64,000 nucleotides of DNA from Massariosphaeria phaeospora (Eukaryota > Ascomycota > Dothideomycetes > Pleosporales): NCBI GenBank assembly GCA_011032825.1, contig JAADJZ010000004.1, forward strand, positions 124,001 through 188,000. The letters run 5' to 3'. Position numbers and translations under genes: made by a program. Positions within the stretch are counted from its first letter, which is position 1. Every line of letters begins with the position of its first letter. This document shows, in pieces, positions 46,864 through 57,423 of this stretch. The notes below the pieces were generated by a model. The model worked only from the letters and a program-made list of their open reading frames with translations. It was not told the DNA's origin and did not search any database.

Positions 46864-49444
46864 CCCTGGAGTGCTGTTTGGTTCGGCGCCCGGAAGCTCA
46901 GGATCCACGTCGCAAAAGACAGAAATGAGCACTTAGCTGATGGGCTGCTAGTTAGATGTAGACCGGATGATTGATGCGGGGATCCGTTACTGCTGAAAAC
47001 AGGGAGAAAGTCATGTGAGACTATGTCGATGCTCGATATCCTGGGTGCTGTCGATTGAGGGTGGCATGCGGTGCGGTGGCATCGTCGCCAGAGTGTCTGG
47101 TGGTGGCATCGCAGGAGACGGCGCGGGCAGGCACGACGGGGTTGCTGTTGCCGCGCCTTCCATCCATCCACGACATGTTCACAGCCCCGCAGGCGACGAG
47201 AGGAGGAGGACGGGCAAAGCCTTGATGGCCTTGGTTGAGGGCCAGGTCAACTAAGCACGCAGCTGTGATTTAGGCATTTTTCTAAAGCAGTCTTTGCGGT
47301 ATACGGTGGCAGAACGAGCTTCCAGTTCTTCCAGAACAATACAAAACCCACCAATGATACTATTGTCGCGCACGAGATGTGCTTTCTTTTCTTCTGTAGA
47401 TTGACTGTAGCAATGCCAATCTCACCTGCTCTCTCACCTGGGCACCTGACACGATAGCTGAGATGGCGAACTCAGATCGTTTCACTTACTTCCATCACAC
47501 ACACAATGGCATAGCCAGTACGGCTTCGAGCTCGCCCAAGCCTTGCAGTTTGGGTCCTTCGTGAACTTGCACGTCGTCAGCTAGCGCGTCGCCAACACAA
47601 GGCCGGTCGCCCGGTTTTCACCATCACGCGGCTCAAGCCTTTCGCAATCACCTGATCATCAGCCCGGGCGAGGTCTAGCTCTTGCAAACCAGAACGGATG
47701 GGGAAGTCAAAGCACACAAGGTGCATTAGAGCAGCATGTCGGCAACGTGGAGGAGTCCCTTGCCGGCGCGGCGGCAAGCCTGCACTGGCAAAAGACTGGT
47801 GCTGCGCCACTGCCATACAGTACACTTCTATCCAGCGACAACCGGATTGCCGTTTGGGTGTGTTGCTCAGCGGCACGATTGTGGGAAACCCGAGGCTGCG
47901 GCACTGGCGTTGAAGCTTGCAGCGGGGCCAGGCCAAGGATTTGTTCGAGGTGTGATGGACGCACATCATCCGTCTCTTGATGCCGCAGACGGTCATATAA
48001 CGGTCGGATATTGATGGCGCTCGTGCAGACGATGCAGCGAGCAGCGAATAGAGGCGGCTCACCTACGCAACTGTTATCGTTATCGCTGGCAGCTGCACCG
48101 AGCGACGCAGGCAGTCTGCCGCTCCAGCGATATCAGATCTGGATCAGATACGCCGGCGTCAGCCTTACAGGTGCACTGCACCCACGGCACGCAAATGAAG
48201 CTGCTGGCATGCTGTCGGACGGCATCTGGTGACTGGATGGCGCTGCTCGACGTCTCACAGCGCGTGGTCCGCACCCGCTGGCAACACGCGCATCGCTCCC
48301 GTTGCTGTATCGTCGTGTTCCGGGCCCGGCTTGCTTTTTTGGATCGGGATGGCGTTCAAGACGCTGCGGGTGTTCGACGGCGACAGTTCGTGAAGACGCG
48401 CCGAAGCCGAGCGAGCGGTGGTGGAGACTGCCGTCCAGCGTGTCTTCCAGCAGGTCGCCGTCGTGTTAATAAATGGCCGCGGTGCAGCGCAGAGGGCACT
48501 GCGCGCGCACGCCGGATGGAGGTTTGCCATGGAGAAACCGGAGAAGCGATGCAAAGTCGCTGGCGGAACGGGAGCTAGCACGACGCGCAGACGACGCCAT
48601 GCGCGAAAGAGTAAACGAATCCAGTCAGCTCGTCAGCTCGCGAGTCGCCAGCGCGCCCTGGCTGCTGCTGCTCGGCAAGACGTGCCCAACGCGGCGTCGC
48701 CCTCGACCACACGCCCGCGCCCACGACGGCCGGCACGCCGCCAGCGAGGCCTACGCGAGAGGCCTGCGCGCGAGGCCTGCCCTTCGCCGGCGCGCTGCTG
48801 CTTGCTGCTGCTGCGACAGTCCACGGGTGCTACCATGCCACCTGCTACCGGCTAGCGGCCTCCAACTGGCTGGCCCGCGCAGTCACCCAGTCACCCACAC
48901 CAGCGTCGAAAACTCTGAGCGCCGGCCAACTGCCTCTCCGCTCGCCTTGGCTCGCCGCAAAGAGGCTGTCCGCCTGCATCTGCCAGTTGCCCGCCCGTGG
49001 CCCGCCAGATGCTGAGCACCTGTCGCGCGCTGGCGGCGTCGTGAGCCTGGTCGAAGCCCCTCGCAGCACCCGCAGCACCACCACCGCAGCACCACCACCC
49101 ACCGTAGCCAGCCGAAGCGGTGACGACGAGCTAGTCCGCCCGCGCCTTTGAAATCTCGAGCTCCTCCGCCCCTCCGACCCTCTGCTGCTGCTCCTCTGTT
49201 TCCATTACCCAAGAGCTTACCTCACCGTTACTGCGCAACCACACACAGCACCCGACACTCTGTCGTTATCACCCATTATCAAACCCGCCCACACACGCAA
49301 ACCCGCCCTCGTCCCGGCGCTGCGTGTCCTGCCTCCGCGCGCTTAGCTGCCCGCGAGCCTCGCCGGCCAGTCTGTGTCGCGCCTGTCGCTGTGCTTGGCG
49401 TCGCGCTGCCCCTCTATCAGAACAGAGGGGCACGCAGCCCGCAG
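46864..49444. other. GC-rich divergent region between arrestin-like and bZIP genes
   Basis: 2.6 kb. From 47,577 the DNA is very GC-rich with many overlapping frames (to 180 codons) on both strands that are low-complexity (Arg/Ala/Pro-rich) and unrecognisable. Probably a long promoter and 5' leader of the bZIP gene. A short open reading frame starting at 47172 (minus; MSWMDGRRGNSN...) could be an upstream exon of the arrestin gene, unproven. Confidence 0.45.
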
Positions 49445-50920
49445 ATGGGCGATAGTAGCGTAACAGGTATGACGGCCGCCGTGGGCAAGACGGAAGTCGA
49501 CGGCGACGGATCGACCTCGTCCATCGCGTCGTCGCCCGAGCCCGAGGCGGTTGGCACATATACCCAGGAACACCCCCAGCAGCAGAAGCGCAAAGGCGGC
49601 CGCAAACCGGTGAGCTCTCCCGTGACCTGCCATGACGGCGTCAGCGGTAAACCCAATTACCATGTCGAAGACAGCACTAACCAAGCGTCGTAAGATATAT
49701 GCCACCTCGGAGGAGCGCAAGCAGCGCAACAGACAGGCCCAGGCTGCCTTCCGCGAACGACGCACAGAGTACATCAAGCAGCTCGAGAGCACCATCAAGC
49801 ACCACGAGGACACGCTGCAGAACCTGCAGAACAGCCACCGCAATGCCGCCGACGAGTGCCTCATGCTGCGCTACAAGAATTCGCTGCTGGAGAGAATCTT
49901 GCTAGAGAAAGGTACCCTTGTCCCACCTCTGTCAAACAAACATTGTGCCAGCCAGGGATGACGCTAACGGCACCGTCCATAGGCATCGACGTTCAGGCCG
50001 AGTTGCGCGCAAAGACTGGCAGCAGTCCTAATCAAGGCCCTACGAGGGTCCCAGCGTCTGCGAACACCTCCCCGAACCAGCCACCCCTACAACAGCGTGC
50101 AATTCTGAATAGACAGCAGCAGAGGCGGTCGATTGGGGGACCACCAAAAGCTGAACACCCGCACGGTTTGCCTATGATCCAACCTGACGGCGTATTACCA
50201 AACCGTTCACCGCTGTCACAGCCCACTCCCGGATCTCATCTTTCTTCGCCAGCTACATCTGCAACGCGCTCTCCCAACTTCATCGCCCACGGGCAGTCAG
50301 TTTCGCCTAACTTCGGGCCAATCCCTCCGCAGCAACAGCAGCATCATCTGCAGCCACAGCCGCCTAGGTCAAACTTCACGCCCATGATGGGCCCGCAGCG
50401 GCCATCACTAATTACGAACCAGCCCCCCTCGAACGGACTATCGAGCGCATCCACTGGCAGTGGAGCGAGTGTAATGACACAGAGCAGTACAAGCAACTCG
50501 TACTACAACTCTCAGTTCACGGATCATATGACGCAGCTCGGCAAGCTGACCCGTTTCTTTTCCCTTATCAAGCATGGAGCTTTGTTGGTCCTAGGCTGAT
50601 TACGTGTAACAGACCGGGAGTACGACGAACAGGCAGGCCTGTTAGACGACCAAGATCCCGGCGATCAATCTGCTGGCCCCGGTCCGTATCCACACCCGCA
50701 AACCTTCCCCCCGATCCATTCGCAGAGCATGCAACCCCCGATGCCACCCGCGCAGAACCCCCCTTTCACGAGCCCGGCCGCACTGGCCCCGAACGACGGA
50801 GGTGGAGTGTTCAATGGAGGTATGAACCACCTATTCGACCCGTATGACCCGATGATAGATGCGGATCCTTTTGGACTGTCTGCTAGCATGCACTTTCCAA
50901 CCCTATACGAATCGAGGTAG
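49445..50920 (+). CDS. bZIP transcription factor
   Basis: Exons 49445-49609, 49695-49911, 49983-50540, 50613-50920 (1,248 nt, 415 aa). An acidic/Ser N-terminus leads to GRKPIYATSEERKQRNRQAQAAFRERR, a basic region with the N-x7-R bZIP signature (NRQAQAAFR). It is followed by the leucine-zipper YIKQLESTIKHHEDTLQNLQNS...ECLMLRYKNSLLERILLEKG (heptads through about residue 130). The rest is Pro/Gln/Ser-rich, with QQQQHH and NQPPSNG stretches, as in fungal activation domains, ending DPFGLSASMHFPTLYESR. The splice between exons 1 and 2 falls inside the basic region. The third intron uses a GC donor (G|GCAAGC). DNA target and biological role cannot be told from sequence alone. Confidence 0.85.
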
Positions 50921-51926
50921 TTGATGATGGATGTATGAAGACTTGAAGATGAGGATAACATGGAGATTATGTTTCAATGGGACGATGCTGTTTTGATTAA
51001 TACTGGTTTAATATCGTTGTTTAGCGGGCGCTGGGCGGCTCTGTCTCAAACCATGGCGGCGGTACCGCCATGGGGCGTTTGAAATCTAGGGATATCCTGG
51101 TGTTCATTTCGGGGCTCCCATGGCTGGGCTGCTTCAAAAGTTTTATGGTGAATGGGCAGCGATTGGAATTCATTGATGGAAAGGAAAGATTAGGGACATG
51201 GTTGTTGTTGTAGGAAATAGGCCTCCAGTGGAACTCGTTCACTTGTTTCATATTCAGTTGGCTTGCTGTTGCTCGGGTCGTCATTACAGACCCAGTCCAG
51301 CCTGTATATACAGTTCCTGCACATCAATAGCAGCGGTTGGCACATTCCACCACGGCAATGTGTTGAGGATGTTGATGCCAAGCATTAGCCTTGTTGCGCC
51401 GACCAAGCAACCTGGGATGCATGATAATTCACATCTACAGTAGAATGCTCAATCAAATAGACAGTCGGTCGCAACGTCATTCTGCGTGTCACAAATCACT
51501 CCGAGGCCGGACGTAGGTGCTCAGTCCTAATCGAGTATGTAAACTTGAGTAAGTGACGCTCTGCTGCACATACCTGATTGATGTATACGGACAACGTGTA
51601 GACAGCTGTCACTGAAAGCAAGGACTTGGCTGTACAAAGCCAATTCTGATCTACATCTGTGAAGTAAAGTTCGGTGTGACGGTGTCGGTGTCGGTGTCGT
51701 CGAGGGTTTCCCCGGACGCTCGGACCACCTGCTTTTAAGCGAAAACCGAAATTGGGCTGCCACACGAAGAACCTCCCATCACCCACAACGCCTTCTACCA
51801 ACGCGCACGCAACCACGGAGAGCGGTGACCCTAGACTTATAGGGCCAGCTCTCGACACCTCTTTTTGAAACCAGCAGATTGCGCGTCTAGAGGGTAAAGC
51901 GCGAAAGGCGCTTCAACTCGACCAAG
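50921..51926. other. Intergenic region between bZIP and Stm1-like genes
   Basis: 1 kb. It contains a short GGTGTC hexamer microsatellite near 51680-51700. No gene recognised; frames up to 120 codons on the minus strand include the microsatellite and are not credible. Confidence 0.5.
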
Positions 51927-53314
51927 ATGGCTGGAATCGCTTCCAAGGTAAGCTCCATCACACCACACACGTCACCGCAAGCTCTGCCTGTCGCAGTCAA
52001 TGGCTGCCATCATCTCGTCAATTGTTCGTAGCTCGAGCTGACTGAATCGATGTAGAACCTTTACGAGTTGCTAGGTATGTCGAGACTACCGTGTTGACAG
52101 TCGCGAAGACAACCCCTCACAGATTCTGCAGGCAACGACGCGGACCAGGACCCCGAGCTTCGACAACCCGACCTGCCGACCAAGGCAATCGACAAGACTG
52201 CTCCTCGGGCTGGCAAGCGCAATGGCCCGGTCGAGCCTCCGTCTCGATCAAGCGGTACCTCCTCGGCCCGTGGGGGAGGAGCCCAGGACTCTGGCAATGC
52301 CAACGACAACCGTACGTTGCGAACATCATTGTATGCAGTGATCTACGAAAGGCAATTTGTCTGACTAGTATCGATGCAGCCTTTTACTCGCCGTTGGCTA
52401 ATACATCACAGATTTGCGGGACCGTGGGGTAGGGTCCGACAAGAACCGCAGCAGAGGCTCTGGTGGTATGCACACCCTCACTTGCCCATCGGCCTACACT
52501 AACAACAGTAGATGCATCCGAGTCCAACTACGACCGTCCTCGTGGTGGTCAGCGTGGTCGTGCTCGGGGAAACCGATTCGGCAACCGTGGAAATGGTGCT
52601 GGCGCTGGTGCCTCCGGTGACCGTCACAGCAGGAGCGGCATTGCGTAAGACAAATAATCTACTTCCATGAGACCAAATCTAACGCTGCATAGCGAGCACG
52701 AGAAGCAGGCGGCTCATGGCTGGGGCGGACCAGACGGCAACGCTGAACTGGCCGACGAGCAGGCTGGTGAGGCTATTGCGAAAGCAGACGAGAAGGAGGC
52801 CGTCGTCGAGGCTGTCCAGGACGAAGCTGCTGAGCCGGAGCCCGAAGACAAGACCAAGTCTTACGCCGCCTACATCGCTGAGCAGGCTGAGAGGAAGTCC
52901 CTTGCCGCTTCCAATGTCCGCAAGGCCAACGAGGGCAGCTCTAAGAAGTTCCCCGAGGGCACCGCCATCCCCCGTGAGGAGGAGGAGGACGCCTACATTG
53001 CTGGATCCGGAGGTAAGGCCAAGCGTGAGCGCGCGCGCAAGGAGAAGAACGTTGTCGAGCTTGATGGCGATCGGATGCTCCAGCAGGCTCCCCGTGACGA
53101 CAACTTCCGTGGACGCGGCCGCGGCCGTGGCCGTGGTAGCGACCGTGGTTCGGAGGGACGCGGCCGTGGTGGCGGTCGTGGCCGTGGCGAGGGCCGTGGC
53201 CGTGGCGGAGGCGGAGGTGGAGATCGAGGTGGAGAGCGACGCGGTGGCGGCGGCGGCTCGTCCTCGACCCCCAACATCTCCGACTCCAGCGCTTTCCCCA
53301 GCCTGGGCTCATAG
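51927..53314 (+). CDS. STM1: Stm1 / PAI-RBP1 (hyaluronan/mRNA-binding) family protein with RGG box
   Basis: Exons 51927-51947, 52056-52074, 52123-52311, 52412-52465, 52512-52644, 52693-53314 (345 aa; the fifth acceptor could be three bases earlier). The N-terminus MAGIASKNLYELLDSAGNDA matches the Stm1 N-terminal domain. DLPTKAIDKTAPRAGKRNGP follows. Then RHSRSGIAEHEKQAAHGWGGPDGNAEL is the hallmark of the HABP4_PAI-RBP1 domain. The C-terminus is an RG/RGG-rich tract (FRGRGRGRGRGSDRG ...). The family binds 40S/80S ribosomes, occupies the mRNA channel in dormancy and modulates translation. Five short introns fall near the 5' end, the first exons being 21 and 19 nt. Confidence 0.85.
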
Positions 53315-54434
53315 CCCCGTCGACACTGTGTCGACTACATCGCACGACCACGCCAAAGTCCGTGCCGACCAAACCGGTGGATCTCAGCAGATTGACTGCG
53401 GGTAGCAAGTGATTAGCAAGTAACAGACCGACAGATGAACTGGAGGGAGGACGCCAGAAACGATATAGGGCATCTCCAAAGGCCTAGGTAGCGGGGTTTA
53501 AAAAAGATATTCCGTCTGTTATTATGTTGCCTCTTTCTCCTGAACGTGTGTGTGGTGATTTCCCCGGGCCTCTCCCATGTCTGCAGAAAGTCCCGGCTTC
53601 CCTTTGGTTCTCGTTTGCGTGCGCTGTTGGGCTGAGTCTTTCCGTTTCCTAAACCAAAATAAAAACTTATTTGCAAAAGATTTGTTTAGGTTTGGGGCAG
53701 CTGTCAAGCAAGTCAGTGTGATAACCATCTAACGGAGGGGAGTAAGTAGTATGAGTAGCTGATTACATGTAGCGTAGGAGCTGGATGGATGGTAGGGGTC
53801 ATAGAGGGCAACGAGAAAAGGGGAGGAAGTGCATGAATGGGTAAGACGACCTCGGTATTGATCGATACGCCGTATCTACGAAGTATCTTGGAATCCAGCA
53901 TATCTGGTCCTAGTCTAACAGACTTCCTGCTTGAGCTAACCACACGAATTCAGCAGTAGAACATGGCAAAACGTTCCACACAGACTCATAACACATGTCA
54001 TAGCACAGCCTAACCGGGGAGTATATACTCAGATAGATACACATGATATAGTCAGATTTCATTAAGGGTGTGATGCACAGCACATACAGTACATCTGACC
54101 TTGCCCCTGTTCTGGCCCTGGCCCTGGTCCCAAACGCCTTGCTATAATAGAAGGGCCTTTTGTACACAAACCGGCTGAGCTGTAAGCCCAGGAGGTAGCT
54201 ATACATACCAGGCTCCGTGTCGTTATGTCATACAAACATCCACGCAAAGATGTAGTGTAGACCCCCACCGACCGTGCGTGCGGTCGACATACCTTACTCG
54301 TGGGATAGACACCTCTTCGCCAGCCCAAAGTGTTGATGGTAATGCCGCTTTCGTACTGAACGCGTAAGAATACGGCTCCGCGCGGTCTGAAAATGTCACT
54401 TACTCACTCGGTCTCATCCCCATCCCCATCTCCG
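53315..54434. other. Convergent 3' intergenic region, Stm1-like / RBR ligase
   Basis: 1.1 kb, moderate AT. No gene or repeat recognised. Confidence 0.5.
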
Positions 54435-56774
54435 TCAAGTTTCAAGATCGATTTGCGCCTGCCGCCGCCTTGCGGCTCCCGCCGCGCGCCTGCGTTCAAA
54501 GTACAGCCGCTCTTCGTTCTCCTCCTGAACACGGACCTGTCGCTCTCGCTCTGCCTGCGGAAGCTCTACCCGCTCATCTAGCGCCGGCCTGTCAAGCTGC
54601 GCCAGCCGCTCCTGCGCTGCCCGCGCTTCTGTCACCTCTTTCGCAATCTGCGCCCGCAACTCATCAAGCAGGTCCTCCTTGCATGTGCCGCAGACCATCA
54701 TGCCACATTCCTCGCACTCGTATGCCAGGCTAAATTTTGGGTCTGCGGCAACGGACGAGGGAGGTTGGAGGTAAGATGTGGGAATGTGAGTGGATGGAGA
54801 GGACAAAGGTTGTGTAGCTGGGTTTGACGGCGGAGGTGGTGCATGGAAGGAGAAGTTGTGGAACTGGGTTGTGGTAGGGCGGCTGTGGACGTGAAGAGTT
54901 GGGTCATCCACCGAGGAGCGCCGTGGCGAGAAGGGGGTAGCGGATGGCGTCATCGTGCGTCCGTAAGTATCGACGATAATAGCAGACTCTGGCGTGGTGG
55001 CAGTCTCGGTAGCAGTTGGAGGTGATGTGTACTGGACGTCCTCCATGGACTGAGATAACAGCATGTCCCTTCGCGCGACTGGAGGCAAGATACCTAGACC
55101 CTGAGTGCGACGGGTTGCTGCTCTCATCTGCCGCCATAGCTGGTCGTTCTGTCCCCATTGTGCACGAGCACGAGCCCGGTCTCTAGCGCCGCGGAATCTT
55201 CCTCGAATGGCCCCCGATACGGTCTTGACTCGTTTGTTGGAGTTGGCAGGCATTTCGACTTCGGGATGGATAGTGCACCAACACCGTGTGCATTCCATAC
55301 CGGTTATGGAGGGGTCGTTGCGGAGCGATTCGGCGAAGCTAACATGTGCGGTGGAGAAGTTGTGGTCACAATCCCAGGTGCGATCCTGAATGTCGTCGCT
55401 GGGCTCGTTGCCGAAGTCCACGTCTTGCTCTGCCCAATAGTCGCGGGATCGAGCATCCAGATTCCGTGGACGTGGGGCAGGCTGTGGAGAAGCTGGTAGT
55501 GCGGACTCGGTCGGCTGTTGTGCGATGGGAGTGTTCTGGACGTCTGCTTCTCCATTCGTAGGTGGGTCTGAGTGATTAGCACCCGTATGCTCGTCGTCAA
55601 CCCCCTCGTCGTCTTGATCGCTATACCCGTCCTCGTCCTCGTCTTCATAGCACCCTCCGTCACACTCGTCTCTGCCTTTCAGGCAGACCCAGCAAAAGTG
55701 CGCTCCGCAACGGCACTCCATGTGGTTACAGCCATACATACGCTTGATTCCGTTTGCACACTTCGGACAGCGCTTGTATCCCCAGCTCAGGAGCAAAGCA
55801 GCAGTCTCGTCATCCACGCCAACAAAGGCAAGCTGGGCGCATATGGCATCGGAATGGGCGAGCTGCCGGCATTTTGTGCAGATTTCCGTGGTGCATTTTG
55901 GACAGGCAATGATGGCGGACGTGGTAGTCGGTGTTCCCACGCCCGAGTCCACGCGTTGCTTCCCCTTCTGCTCTGCTCGCGAGTGCGGAAGTAGACGGTT
56001 CGGAATAAAAACCGAGCATGTTGGCACAGGGCAGTAGAATGGATCCCTGGTGCTCCACTCTTCGTATTTTGCCTTGAACTCAGTGACCTGCTCTTTGCTC
56101 AGATGCGGACGAGCGTAATGGAGGCCGATCTGATTGCAGCACCGCGGCGGCATCCGCGTCTGGTCTCGGCAGGCCGTGGTGAACATGTCGGCGAGACAAG
56201 ACGCACAGTACGCGCTGCCGCAGGTCTTGCATGGCTTGATGGCGGTGTGCTTTGTCTCGGTCGGGAAATGCTGGCAACAGATGATGCAGACAACGTCAAC
56301 GTCAGCGGTTCGTGGGGGCGGCGGTGGAGGCGGAGGCGGAGGCGGGGGTGGAGCAAGAGGCACGAACTGAGCCAGGACATGCGGTGGTGGTGCGAACGGC
56401 GGAAAAGGCGGAGCAGGTCTGGGGCGGCCCTGGTTCTCGTCGACGTCCTCGATGTGGACCACGTTCCGCAATGACGAGCCTACGGACAGGCGCTGGCGAG
56501 GCCGGCGGTCCATGGCGTCGACGGGCGGCGGAGGGTTGTCGGTGGTGGTGTCGTGGGAGGAAGTAGGAGCAGCAGCAGCAGTGGGCGGCGCGACGTCACC
56601 TGCAGCAAGCGGCCCAACCTCCAGCTGTGCGCCAGGAAGGTGCGGGGCTTGGCGGCGGCCTTCACCCACGATCTCGCCCTCGGCAGCATCGGGTTGGGTT
56701 GGCTCTGGTGTTGAAGCAGCTGCACCGGCCATACGCCGGGGCGGCCGCAGCGCTTTGGAAAGTTTGGCGCCCAT
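54435..56774 (-). CDS. RBR-type E3 ubiquitin ligase
   Basis: Single exon, 779 aa. It begins MGAKLSKALRPP, a good N-myristoylation pattern (Gly2, Ser6, basic after). A Pro-rich stretch (about 14 consecutive Pro) precedes RING1: CIICCQHFPTET...CKTCGSAYCASCLADMF...MPPRCC. The IBR region contains YCPVPTCSVFIP...CPKCTTEICTKCRQLAHSDAIC. RING2 is CPKCANGIKRMYGCNHMECRCGAHFCWVC, whose GC-N-HMEC cysteine is the expected thioester-forming residue. The acidic linker and WDCDHNF...MECTRCW and ECEECGMMVCGTC add further zinc-ligand patches, and the C-terminus is a charged coiled coil. It would transfer ubiquitin from E2 through its own Cys. Substrate unknown. Confidence 0.85.
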   Translation of the reverse strand: MGAKLSKALRPPRRMAGAAASTPEPTQPDAAEGEIVGEGRRQAPHLPGAQLEVGPLAAGDVAPPTAAAAPTSSHDTTTDNPPPPVDAMDRRPRQRLSVGSSLRNVVHIEDVDENQGRPRPAPPFPPFAPPPHVLAQFVPLAPPPPPPPPPPPPPRTADVDVVCIICCQHFPTETKHTAIKPCKTCGSAYCASCLADMFTTACRDQTRMPPRCCNQIGLHYARPHLSKEQVTEFKAKYEEWSTRDPFYCPVPTCSVFIPNRLLPHSRAEQKGKQRVDSGVGTPTTTSAIIACPKCTTEICTKCRQLAHSDAICAQLAFVGVDDETAALLLSWGYKRCPKCANGIKRMYGCNHMECRCGAHFCWVCLKGRDECDGGCYEDEDEDGYSDQDDEGVDDEHTGANHSDPPTNGEADVQNTPIAQQPTESALPASPQPAPRPRNLDARSRDYWAEQDVDFGNEPSDDIQDRTWDCDHNFSTAHVSFAESLRNDPSITGMECTRCWCTIHPEVEMPANSNKRVKTVSGAIRGRFRGARDRARARAQWGQNDQLWRQMRAATRRTQGLGILPPVARRDMLLSQSMEDVQYTSPPTATETATTPESAIIVDTYGRTMTPSATPFSPRRSSVDDPTLHVHSRPTTTQFHNFSFHAPPPPSNPATQPLSSPSTHIPTSYLQPPSSVAADPKFSLAYECEECGMMVCGTCKEDLLDELRAQIAKEVTEARAAQERLAQLDRPALDERVELPQAERERQVRVQEENEERLYFERRRAAGAARRRQAQIDLET

Positions 56775-56819
56775 GGGGAATCTGATGCTGTGGGGCTACT
56801 ACGAGAGGGGCCCTGCGGC

Positions 56820-56836
56820 GGTATATATATATACAG
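56820..56836 (-). promoter_or_regulatory. TATA-like element of the RBR ligase gene
   Basis: TATATATATATAC run about 50-60 bp upstream of the ATG at 56774. The spacing would make a short leader. It could instead be a simple TA repeat. Confidence 0.4.
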
Positions 56837-57423
56837 AGGCCGTGAGGGGCACGCCTGAGACGGTTGAGTCAACCGGACGACTGTTGACTCAGGCCGTTTG
56901 TGAGGGGCGGTGGACGGTGTTGCCTGCAGGCAGCCAGCCTTGGGCCCAGCGCTAGCGCACAGCTTCGCAGCATCATGGCCCGTTGCGGGAAATGCAGAGG
57001 CGTGTGTTTGTGCCTGATGTGACCACTGTGCTGGACGCGATAGGTTCTGCTCATTATTGGCATGTACCGTCGGCTGCGGCTGCACTACGTCGCAAACGCT
57101 AGCCGCTAACGGCAAGGCTGGATCCATGCACGGGCCCCATCTCAACGTCTGCTGTCGATGACTCTACCATGGCCGTCTCGTATTGTCAACTGTAGAAGGG
57201 AAAAGGGCGCTGAAGGGGTGGAGCATCAGGCTGTGACAGTGGAACTTCCCATGTATCCACCAAAGCGCATAATAGCACGACCAGATCACATTGTGCGAAG
57301 CCGTATCGAATCTGCCAGGCAATGTATAACAACCCGCACGGGTATCGATAAACTATCTAATCAAGCATGCCCCTCCATAAGGATACCCATAGCCCTCCAG
57401 AATACAGAAACCTGGCTGAGAGG
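56837..57423. other. Intergenic region upstream of the RBR gene and downstream of YMR1
   Basis: About 590 bp. GC-rich next to the RBR promoter. No gene recognised. Confidence 0.45.

Noticed and set aside
47577..49015. Long frames up to 180 codons on both strands
   Set aside because: Low-complexity Arg/Ala/Pro composition driven by GC-rich DNA, mutually overlapping, no conserved block; more likely upstream region of the bZIP gene.
52941..53408. Minus-strand frames rich in Pro/Arg/His
   Set aside because: They are the antisense of the RGG-box of the Stm1-like gene.
56103..56955. Plus-strand frames rich in Gly/Arg/Glu
   Set aside because: They are antisense to the RING1 and proline tract of the RBR ligase.
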